From contig CAJCJE010000928.1 of NCBI GenBank assembly GCA_903970565.1, forward strand, positions 1 to 5,541: DNA of 5,541 nucleotides, written 5' to 3'. The first letter of the stretch is position 1, and each line of letters starts with the position of its first letter. A model generated the notes under the pieces. It was not told the DNA's origin and searched no databases. It saw only the letters and a list, made by a program, of their open reading frames with translations. Below, piece by piece: positions 1-4,550 of the stretch. A program made the position numbers and the translations under genes. Origin of the DNA: Candidatus Melainabacteria bacterium (GTDB lineage: Bacteria; Actinomycetota; Actinomycetes; Mycobacteriales; Pseudonocardiaceae).

Positions 1-211
1 ACCGCCGTCGCCGGCATCGACCGGGCCGGTCACCCCGCCGGCCGGGCCGCCCGTCATCGCCGCCGGGCCGCCCTACCCGCAGGAGGTCATCCCGCCGATC
101 ACGAGGACCCCTCCGCGCGGGGGGACCTCGGGCGGGTCGCGTGTCGCGCCGCACAGGGGCCCCGGCCACCACGTCCGCCTCGTCGCCCGGCTGGACGACC
201 GGCGGGTGTGA
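1..211 (+). CDS. C-terminal end of an unrecognised proline-rich protein (partial, 5' end outside window)
   Basis: Reading from base 2, 69 sense codons run without interruption to a TGA at 209-211. About 66 of them end in G or C (exceptions GCA, CCT, CGT), which is the codon signature of the real genes here and the main reason to call this coding. The translated tail is rich in Pro and Gly (PPSPASTGPVTPPAGPP, then PPYPQEVIPPITRTPPRGG) and ends with a more ordinary segment, GHHVRLVARLDDRRV. The proline-rich part looks like a disordered linker or tail, and no domain, membrane segment or motif is recognisable in it. The start lies left of the window, so total length and function are unknown. It is followed by a GC-rich hairpin at 214-243 that could end its transcript. 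Alternative: non-coding GC-rich DNA that is open by chance, which is less likely given the third-position bias. Confidence 0.6.
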   Translation, partial: PPSPASTGPVTPPAGPPVIAAGPPYPQEVIPPITRTPPRGGTSGGSRVAPHRGPGHHVRLVARLDDRRV

Positions 212-213
212 CC

Positions 214-243
214 GCGCGGCGGCCGGCTCCTCGACGGCCGCGC
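214..243 (+). terminator. GC-rich stem-loop, candidate terminator of the upstream gene
   Basis: GCGCGG (214-219) and CCG (223-225) pair with CGG (235-237) and CCGCGC (238-243). This gives nine base pairs with a 3-nt bulge (220-222) and a 9-nt loop (226-234). It starts three bases after the stop codon at 209-211. There is no long T-run after it, as is common for actinobacterial terminators. In DNA this GC-rich such stems also arise by chance. Confidence 0.4.
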
Positions 244-252
244 TCCGGTTTA

Positions 253-266
253 CCTTGCCGGCAAGG
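253..266. promoter_or_regulatory. Perfect 14-bp palindrome, possible operator
   Basis: CCTTGCCGGCAAGG is identical to its own reverse complement over all 14 bases. With no spacer it is a poor RNA hairpin, so a dimeric repressor site is a more natural reading than a terminator. It sits 190 bp before the lysA start and upstream of the candidate promoter at 298-327. No regulator can be named. Confidence 0.35.
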
Positions 267-297
267 CGTGTCCAGGCGATGTGTCGGCACGGACCGG

Positions 298-327
298 TTG
301 TGGCCGGGGTCACCTGAACATCAGGAT
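298..327 (+). promoter_or_regulatory. Weak candidate promoter for lysA with an overlapping dyad
   Basis: TTGTGG (298-303), 18 bp, then CAGGAT (322-327) is a loose sigma-70-type match: it has the TTG of the -35 and the second A and final T of the -10. The perfect inverted repeat CCTGA-ACA-TCAGG (313-325) overlaps the proposed -10, where a repressor could act. If correct, the leader before the GTG at 443 would be roughly 105-110 nt. The match is weak and the true promoter may lie elsewhere. Confidence 0.25.
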
Positions 328-362
328 CGCGGCAACATGACCACCGGTCGTGTCATGGCCGC

Positions 363-384
363 GTCCACGATCACCCTCGTGGAT
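363..384 (+). promoter_or_regulatory. Stem-loop in the lysA leader
   Basis: TCCACGA (364-370) pairs perfectly with TCGTGGA (377-383) around the 6-nt loop TCACCC, and a G-T pair at 363/384 can extend the stem. It lies about 60 nt before the GTG start, inside the presumed untranslated leader. It could be structural or part of leader control. No known riboswitch consensus, including the lysine riboswitch, is recognisable. Confidence 0.35.
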
Positions 385-400
385 CGATGGCGACGTTTGC

Positions 401-440
401 TGGATGCATCCACCGCGCAACGAGCGCATCCAGGAGGAAG
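401..440 (+). promoter_or_regulatory. lysA: Palindrome and repeat next to the lysA ribosome binding site
   Basis: TGGATGCATCCA (401-412) is a perfect 12-bp palindrome. Its right half, GCATCCA (406-412), recurs at 426-432 and touches the Shine-Dalgarno sequence AGGAGG (432-437), which stands 5 nt before GTG 443. TGGATGC (401-407) can therefore pair with the copy beside it or with the copy flanking the ribosome site. The strong AGGAGG is what fixes the GTG at 443 as the lysA start. Confidence 0.5.
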
Positions 441-442
441 TC

Positions 443-1777
443 GTGACTCTCGCCGAACTGCTGCCCAGTGTCGCCGCTTCGGTACAACCCCGGCTGGCGC
501 CGGGCATCTGGCCGACGGGCACGCATCCCACTCCTGGCGGTGACCTGAGTTTCGGTGGCATTCCGATGACCCATCTCGCCGGCCGCTTCGGCACGCCGTG
601 CTCGCTGCTGGACGAGGCCGAGGTGCGGAGCCGGGCGCGGGCCTTTCGAGCGGCGCTGCCCTCGGCCGAGGTCGCGTTCGCCAGCAAGTCGCTGCCCTGC
701 CGGTCGGTCCTGCGCTGGTTGGCGGAGGAGGGACTGTCGCTGGACGTCTGCTCGGCGGGAGAACTGGCGGTCGCGCGCTCGATCGGCTTCCCGGCCGAGC
801 GGATCATGATGCACGGCAACGTCAAGACCCCGGAGGACCTCAAGGCCGCGCTGTCCTACCGGGTCGGCCGGATCGTCATCGACTCCCTCGACGAGATCGA
901 CGCGCTGGCCGCCCTGGTCGCCTTCCCGCAGCCGGTGCTGATCCGGGTCACCCCCGGCATCGACGCGCACACCCACCAGGCCATCGCCACCGGCGTCGAG
1001 GACCAGAAGTTCGGTTTCTCGCTGGCCTCCGGCGCGGCTCTGGTGGCGATCGAGAAGGTGCTGGCCACGCCCGGCCTCCGACTGGTCGGCCTGCACTGCC
1101 ACCTCGGTTCCCAGGTGCGGCGGATCGACGGCTACGAGGAGGCGACCCGGCGGATGGTCGGCCTGCTGGCCAGGGTGCGCGACGAACACCAGGTCGTCCT
1201 CGACCAACTCGACCTCGGCGGCGGATTCGCCGCTGCCTACGTCGACGGCGACGGCGAGTTCGACCTGCCGGGGTTCGCGCACCGGGTGCGGGCCACCCTC
1301 GGCTACGAGTGTTCGGCGGCGCGGCTGCCGGTGCCCCGGCTGACCATCGAGCCGGGCCGGTCGATCGTGGCGAATGCCGGGGTGACGCTCTACCGGGTGA
1401 TCACCGTGAAGCACGGCAGCAGGACCTTTGTCGCGGTCGACGGCGGGATGAGCGACAACCCGCGACCGGCCCTCTACGGCGCCCGGTACACGGCGCGGCG
1501 GATCGGCCGGCACGGCAGGGCGGCGCTGCGGCCGGCGACGGTGGTGGGGCGGCACTGCGAGGCGGGTGACGTGCTCGCCGAGGACATCCCGCTGCCCGAG
1601 GACATCCGGGCCGGTGACCTGCTCGCGGTGCCCGGCACGGGTGCCTACCACTACGCGCTGGCCTCCAACTACAACATGGTCTGCCGCCCACCGCTGGTCG
1701 GCGTGTGCGCGGGCGAGGCCCGGCTGCTGGTCCGCCGCGAAACCGAGGAGGACGTGCTCGCCCGCGACCTAGGCTGA
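443..1777 (+). CDS. lysA: Diaminopimelate decarboxylase family PLP enzyme (LysA-type)
   Basis: This 444-residue fold-type III PLP decarboxylase would convert meso-diaminopimelate to L-lysine and CO2 in the cytoplasm, the last step of lysine synthesis. The GTG start is chosen for the AGGAGG at 432-437; in-frame sequence upstream lacks such a site. An N-terminal extension (residues 1-40) precedes the barrel. Visible motifs: Schiff-base Lys82 in FASKS, HCHLGSQ (218-224), the phosphate-binding GGG (259-261), EPGR (303-306), substrate-binding SDNPRPALY (337-345), the partner-subunit CEAGD (372-376) and GAYHYALASNYN (400-411). All key residues are present, so it should be active. Length is normal for LysA. 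It lies 34 nt before the Dus gene, probably in one operon, and is not next to hom/thrC/thrB as the main actinobacterial lysA often is. FASKS in place of the more usual YAxKA suggests a second, paralogous LysA, so its substrate preference is not certain. Confidence 0.9.
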   Translation: MTLAELLPSVAASVQPRLAPGIWPTGTHPTPGGDLSFGGIPMTHLAGRFGTPCSLLDEAEVRSRARAFRAALPSAEVAFASKSLPCRSVLRWLAEEGLSLDVCSAGELAVARSIGFPAERIMMHGNVKTPEDLKAALSYRVGRIVIDSLDEIDALAALVAFPQPVLIRVTPGIDAHTHQAIATGVEDQKFGFSLASGAALVAIEKVLATPGLRLVGLHCHLGSQVRRIDGYEEATRRMVGLLARVRDEHQVVLDQLDLGGGFAAAYVDGDGEFDLPGFAHRVRATLGYECSAARLPVPRLTIEPGRSIVANAGVTLYRVITVKHGSRTFVAVDGGMSDNPRPALYGARYTARRIGRHGRAALRPATVVGRHCEAGDVLAEDIPLPEDIRAGDLLAVPGTGAYHYALASNYNMVCRPPLVGVCAGEARLLVRRETEEDVLARDLG

Positions 1778-1811
1778 GGCGATTGCGGTTCTCGGCCGTG
1801 CGTCGCGCACA

Positions 1812-2966
1812 ATGGATGACGTGCACCCCATCGAGCGAACGCCCCTGCGGATCGGTCCCTACCTGGCTGATCCGCCGGTCGTGCTGGCGCCGATGGCCGG
1901 GATCACCAACGTGGCCTTCCGCCGGCTGTGCCGGGAGTACGGCGCCGGCCTCTACGTCTGCGAGATGATCACCACGCGGGCGCTGGTCGAGCGCGATCCG
2001 GGCACCCTGCACATGATCACCTTCGATCCGAGCGAGACGCCCCGGTCCATGCAGCTCTACGGCGTCGACCCGGAGACGATGGCAGCGGCGGTGCGAATGG
2101 TCGTCGAGGAGAACCTCGCCGACCACATCGACATGAACTTCGGCTGCCCGATGCCGAAGGTGACCCGACGGGGCGGGGGCGCCGCGCTGCCGTTCAAACG
2201 CAAGCTGTTCGGCGACATCGTCGCGGCGGCGGTGCGTACCGCCGAGCCGGCCGGTATCCCGGTGACGGTGAAGTTCCGGATCGGCATCGACGACGAGCAC
2301 CTGACCTACCTGGACGCCGGCCGGATCGCGGAGGCGGAGGGCGCGGTCGCGGTCGCCCTGCACGCCCGGACCGCCGCGCAGCGCTACTCCGGGCAGGCCG
2401 ACTGGTCGGCGATCACCAGGTTGAAGGAGGCCGTGCACACCATTCCGGTGCTGGGCAACGGCGACATCTTCAGCGCGGCCGACGCGGTGCGGATGGTCGA
2501 GCAGACCGGGTGCGACGGCGTCGTGGTCGGTCGCGGCTGCCTCGGCCGGCCGTGGCTGTTCGGTGAGCTGCGGGCCGCGTTCGCCGGTGAGCCGGTCGGA
2601 CCGGGCCCCAACCTCGGCGCGGTGCTGCTGGTGCTGCGCCGGCACGCCGAGTTGCTGGTCGACCACTACGGCCCGGACAAGGGCATTCGGGACCTGCGCA
2701 AACACATGGCCTGGTACCTGCACGGCTTCCCGGTCGGGTCGAGCCTGCGGCAGCGCTTCGGGCTGGTGCGCACCATGACCGAGCTGGACGAACTGCTCGG
2801 CGCGGTCGGTGAACTCGGTCATGACGAGGAGTTCGCGGTCGGCGCGGAGGGCCCGCGCGGCCGGCAGGGCTCGCCGGCCAGGGTCGCGCTGCCGGAGAAC
2901 TGGCTCGATGATCCGGATGACGCGAGCGTTCCGGCCGGCGCCGAGCTGATGCACTCCGGCGGCTGA
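1812..2966 (+). CDS. dusB: tRNA-dihydrouridine synthase, DusB/NifR3 type
   Basis: This 384-residue FMN enzyme reduces uridine to 5,6-dihydrouridine in tRNA, normally in the D-loop, using NADPH. The N-terminal TIM barrel shows APMAGITN (26-33), QLYG (81-84), NFGCPMPKV (109-117) with catalytic Cys112, VKFRIG (153-158) with Lys154, LHART (183-187), GNGDI (215-219) and GRGCLGRPWLF (240-250). The last three of these include the usual FMN-binding residues. A C-terminal helical tRNA-binding domain follows, with the typical RDLRKHMAWYLHGFP (293-307). The last 40 or so residues are a less conserved Gly/Pro/Asp-rich tail. Nothing is missing, and length fits actinobacterial members. No good Shine-Dalgarno precedes ATG 1812, and GTG 1821 is an equally possible start; the conserved part begins near residue 11 either way. 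The 34-nt gap to lysA contains no hairpin, so the gene may be read by read-through or coupling. Confidence 0.93.
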   Translation: MDDVHPIERTPLRIGPYLADPPVVLAPMAGITNVAFRRLCREYGAGLYVCEMITTRALVERDPGTLHMITFDPSETPRSMQLYGVDPETMAAAVRMVVEENLADHIDMNFGCPMPKVTRRGGGAALPFKRKLFGDIVAAAVRTAEPAGIPVTVKFRIGIDDEHLTYLDAGRIAEAEGAVAVALHARTAAQRYSGQADWSAITRLKEAVHTIPVLGNGDIFSAADAVRMVEQTGCDGVVVGRGCLGRPWLFGELRAAFAGEPVGPGPNLGAVLLVLRRHAELLVDHYGPDKGIRDLRKHMAWYLHGFPVGSSLRQRFGLVRTMTELDELLGAVGELGHDEEFAVGAEGPRGRQGSPARVALPENWLDDPDDASVPAGAELMHSGG

Positions 2967-2996
2967 ACCCCCGCCCACCAGGCTCCTCAGCCCTCC

Positions 2997-3048
2997 GGTG
3001 CGCGTGCTCCCGCGCCGCGCACCCGGCCGCCGGTGCCCCGCCGGCCGG
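2997..3048 (+). terminator. Two adjoining GC-rich hairpins, candidate terminator of lysA-dusB
   Basis: GGTGCGCG (2997-3004) pairs perfectly with CGCGCACC (3016-3023) around an 11-nt loop, 30 bases after the dusB stop. A second stem, CCGGCCG (3023-3029) with CGGCCGG (3042-3048), follows directly and shares base 3023. There is no T-tract. Tandem GC stems after a stop codon suit an actinobacterial terminator, but function is inferred. Confidence 0.5.
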
Positions 3049-3083
3049 CAGGACGCGCCGTAGGTTTGCCCGCGCCAGGCGCT

Positions 3084-3096
3084 CTACTGTCAGTAG
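3084..3096. promoter_or_regulatory. Inverted repeat CTACTG-T-CAGTAG, possible operator
   Basis: Two perfect 6-bp arms flank a single central T. It lies where the base composition begins to fall, about 340 bp before the cyclase start. It has the same 6-1-6 layout as the dyad at 3229-3241 but a different sequence. It could also be a short transcript-end hairpin, but the loop is too small for that. Confidence 0.35.
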
Positions 3097-3118
3097 TTAT
3101 CCCTGTTCCTGATCTTCG

Positions 3119-3147
3119 TTGGCGTCAATTGCCCAGTTCAGTACCGT
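3119..3147 (+). promoter_or_regulatory. Low-confidence promoter candidate for the diguanylate cyclase gene
   Basis: TTGGCG (3119-3124), 17 bp, TACCGT (3142-3147) has correct spacing and the TTG and TAnnnT cores of a vegetative promoter. It would leave a leader of about 270 nt. The proposed -10 lies inside the first copy of the 14-bp direct repeat. Promoters closer to the gene, in the AT-richer part, are not excluded. Confidence 0.2.
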
Positions 3148-3173
3148 CAGTGCCCGAACCAGTACCGTCGGTG
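3139..3173 (+). repeat. 14-bp direct repeat spaced by 21 bp
   Basis: CAGTACCGTCAGTG (3139-3152) recurs as CAGTACCGTCGGTG (3160-3173), 13 of 14 bases identical. The start-to-start distance is 21 bp, two helical turns, so two protein subunits could bind the same DNA face. This spacing is typical of tandem activator or response-regulator sites. Confidence 0.45.
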
Positions 3174-3222
3174 GTCGACCAGCCAGGCCGTGAGCTGGCC
3201 GGACGGCGCTCGACGCGATGTC

Positions 3223-3248
3223 GATCAATCGTGAATCACGAAATGATC
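3223..3248. promoter_or_regulatory. Nested inverted repeat centred on TCGTGA-A-TCACGA, likely operator
   Basis: The perfect core TCGTGA (3229-3234), A, TCACGA (3236-3241) is flanked by a second dyad, GATCA (3223-3227) and TGATC (3244-3248), almost on the same axis. It stands in the least GC-rich part of the intergenic region, about 180-200 bp before the cyclase. The arms contain GTGA/TCAC half-sites, which also occur before the downstream gene. Confidence 0.45.
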
Positions 3249-3291
3249 AAGGCGCGATTTGTCACCCCGATTCGACACAATTGCGAGCTAA

Positions 3292-3311
3292 ATCACCATA
3301 TATCACCGTAT
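3292..3311 (+). repeat. 10-bp tandem direct repeat ATCACCRTAT
   Basis: ATCACCATAT (3292-3301) is followed directly by ATCACCGTAT (3302-3311), 9 of 10 identical, with a period of one helical turn. Another TCACC lies at 3262-3266. Repeated TCACC elements on one strand suggest a binding array, though AT-rich promoter DNA can show such pairs by chance. Confidence 0.35.
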
Positions 3312-3422
3312 TGGAGTAGTACCCCTTCAGCCAGTCGGGCGAAATCCGATACTGGCACGTCCCGTCAGCTCAAGACCGGGCTCCTTTAGGTCGACACCAC
3401 GGACGTAGGGAGGTGAGGGGCG

Positions 3423-4355
3423 ATGACCATACTGCAACCCAGCTTCGCCGGACGAGAACCCATCGAGGACGGCGTCGCCCTGACGACCTACGGCTCGCCC
3501 AGCCAGATGGAACCGGATGCGGTGCGCGATCGGCCGAACGGCGCCCCCGTCAGGGTTGCCGGGCAGACCGACTCGTCGAAGTTGATCCGGCTGCACGAGT
3601 CCATCGCCGCCCTGCTGTCCTCCCGTGGCGAGTGGCGGCAGGCGTATCAGCACCTGCGCTCGGCACTGGACCTGGCGTACGCGGACTCGACCGAGCAGCC
3701 GACCGTCCCGGAGCAGCTGCGACACGAGGTGGCCCGGCTGCGCAAGGAGCACGCCGAGGCGCTGGAGCAGAGCATCCGGGACAGCCTGACGGCCAGCTAC
3801 AACCGCCGCTACCTCGACCAGCGGCTGAACTCGCTGCTCGCCGGTTCCGGCGCCACCGGCCCGCTCGCCCTGGCCCTGGTCGATCTCGACTGGTTCAAGC
3901 AGGTCAACGACACATTCGGTCACCTACTCGGGGACCGCGTGCTACAGCGCGTGGTCGATCTGTTGCAGAGTGGTCTGCCGGACGGTGCCTTCTGCGCCCG
4001 CTACGGCGGCGAGGAGTTCGTCCTCGTGTTCCCCGGCATCGATCCGGGAACCGCGATCACGGTGACCGAGGCGGCCCGCGACCGGATCGAGCGGTTCCCC
4101 TGGTCGCAGTTGGCACCGGGGCTGCGGGTGACGGTCAGCGCGGGCATTGCCCACGAGGCTGCGGCCACTCCGCAGACCGGTCGCCCGCCGACCAGCGCTG
4201 AGCAGCAGTTGCTGCGGGCTGACAGCCTGCTCTATGCCGCCAAGCAATCGGGTCGAAACGCGGTGGCATATCGTCAGGGTGGACGGGTCCTGCTGGCCGG
4301 TGAGGCGGCGAACCGGAGAGCCGTGGCCCAACCCAGGGTCGCGGGTTTCTACTAG
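3423..4355 (+). CDS. Diguanylate cyclase (GGDEF domain) with TPR-like N-terminal segment
   Basis: This 310-residue protein should make cyclic di-GMP from two GTP. The start is set by the purine-rich GGGAGGTGAGG just before ATG 3423. Residues 1-50 look disordered. Residues 53-88 resemble a single TPR-like helix pair (GEWRQAYQHLRSALDL, 69-84), and 96-122 form a charged helix of the coiled-coil linker type. The GGDEF domain spans about 118-285: DSLTASYNRRYL (120-131), DLDWFKQVND (154-163) with metal-binding Asp154 and guanine-binding Asn162/Asp163, the active-site GGEEF (195-199), and ADSLLYAAKQSGRN (266-279). The site looks catalytically intact. The inhibitory I-site RxxD is replaced by PDGA (187-190), so classic product inhibition is not expected. 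There is no membrane segment, signal peptide or EAL domain, so it is a soluble enzyme whose input probably comes through the N-terminal helices. It is monocistronic by position. In actinobacteria c-di-GMP acts on development through BldD. Confidence 0.93.
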   Translation: MTILQPSFAGREPIEDGVALTTYGSPSQMEPDAVRDRPNGAPVRVAGQTDSSKLIRLHESIAALLSSRGEWRQAYQHLRSALDLAYADSTEQPTVPEQLRHEVARLRKEHAEALEQSIRDSLTASYNRRYLDQRLNSLLAGSGATGPLALALVDLDWFKQVNDTFGHLLGDRVLQRVVDLLQSGLPDGAFCARYGGEEFVLVFPGIDPGTAITVTEAARDRIERFPWSQLAPGLRVTVSAGIAHEAAATPQTGRPPTSAEQQLLRADSLLYAAKQSGRNAVAYRQGGRVLLAGEAANRRAVAQPRVAGFY

Positions 4356-4386
4356 ACGCCACCCGGCTTGTCGTCCGTTCGGCCTA

Positions 4387-4399
4387 GCGCCGTAGGCGC
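4387..4399 (+). terminator. Short hairpin after the diguanylate cyclase gene
   Basis: GCGCC-GTA-GGCGC is a perfect 5-bp stem with a 3-nt loop, 31 bases after the TAG at 4353-4355. An alternative pairing, GCCTA (4382-4386) with TAGGC (4393-4397), overlaps it. The stem is short with no T-run, so termination is only a suggestion. Confidence 0.3.
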
Positions 4400-4413
4400 A
4401 ACCGCGTACTAAT

Positions 4414-4433
4414 AGTGACAGTATTTCACGTGA
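4414..4433. promoter_or_regulatory. GTGA-N7-TCAC dyad joined to a TCACGTGA palindrome
   Basis: AGTGA (4414-4418) and TCAC (4426-4429) form an interrupted inverted repeat with a 7-bp gap. The right half runs into TCACGTGA (4426-4433), a perfect 8-bp palindrome with a CACGTG core. It lies just upstream of the promoter candidate at 4437-4465, in a locally AT-richer stretch, where an activator or repressor would bind. The gap is one base longer than in the Crp-type GTGA-N6-TCAC site. Confidence 0.4.
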
Positions 4434-4436
4434 CCG

Positions 4437-4465
4437 TCGTCAGATCGGTCATCCGACCGTACTAT
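4437..4465 (+). promoter_or_regulatory. Candidate sigma-70-type promoter for the repeat-protein gene
   Basis: TCGTCA (4437-4442; 4 of 6 to TTGACA), 17 bp, TACTAT (4460-4465; 4 of 6 to TATAAT) has ideal spacing. Transcription would begin near 4471-4475, giving an 80-nt leader. The inverted repeat CGGTC-ATCC-GACCG (4446-4459) fills most of the spacer, and the perfect palindrome CCTGCGCAGG (4468-4477) covers the start point. Both are positions where a repressor could work. Confidence 0.45.
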
Positions 4466-4550
4466 CGCCTGCGCAGGATGACTTGCGGTACCGGACGGGG
4501 CCGGCCGTGATCTGACCACCCGACTCGATGTGACACTGGAGGGAGAACGA

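Larger units (their letters stand above)
2967..3422. other. 456-nt intergenic region: terminator-like left part, regulatory right part
   Basis: No convincing gene is seen. The left third is GC-rich and carries hairpins. From about 3080 base composition falls, reaching about 44% GC in 3221-3320, which is far below the flanking genes. This drop, together with several dyads and direct repeats listed separately, fits a control region for the diguanylate cyclase gene. The weakly open + frame from GTG 3033 to 3389 lacks a ribosome site and the usual G/C third-position bias. Confidence 0.7.

Noticed and set aside
350..442. Longer lysA start at 350, adding 31 residues
   Set aside because: No ribosome site precedes it and the added sequence is unlike LysA N-termini, while GTG 443 has AGGAGG at ideal spacing and begins the familiar N-terminal pattern TLAELLPS.
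337..442. Leader peptide for transcription attenuation of lysA starting at ATG 337
   Set aside because: The frame has no lysine codon run and no stop before lysA (it continues to 543), so it does not resemble an attenuator peptide.
208..543. Plus-strand frame of 111 codons between the upstream gene and lysA
   Set aside because: It overlaps the lysA start by 100 bp, has no ribosome site and crosses the hairpin and palindromes; its product is unrecognisable.
371..1651. Minus-strand frame of 426 codons opposite lysA
   Set aside because: It is antisense to a gene with intact LysA motifs and its product is Arg/Pro-rich low complexity without a recognisable domain; typical GC-rich shadow.
1401..2978. 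Minus-strand frame of 525 codons opposite lysA and dusB
   Set aside because: It overlaps two clear genes and shows only Arg/His/Ala-rich low-complexity sequence with no motif.
3339..3353. Sigma-WhiG-like promoter around TCCGATAC
   Set aside because: It partly resembles the GCCGATAA -10 element, but no TAAA-type -35 is found at the required distance.
3033..3389. Plus-strand frame of 118 codons in the dusB-cyclase gap
   Set aside because: No ribosome site, weak third-position G/C bias, and it covers the region of dyads and direct repeats; better read as regulatory DNA.
2967..3422. c-di-GMP or other riboswitch in the leader of the diguanylate cyclase gene
   Set aside because: No recognisable GEMM-type or other riboswitch core was seen by eye; a covariance-model scan (Infernal with Rfam) would settle it.
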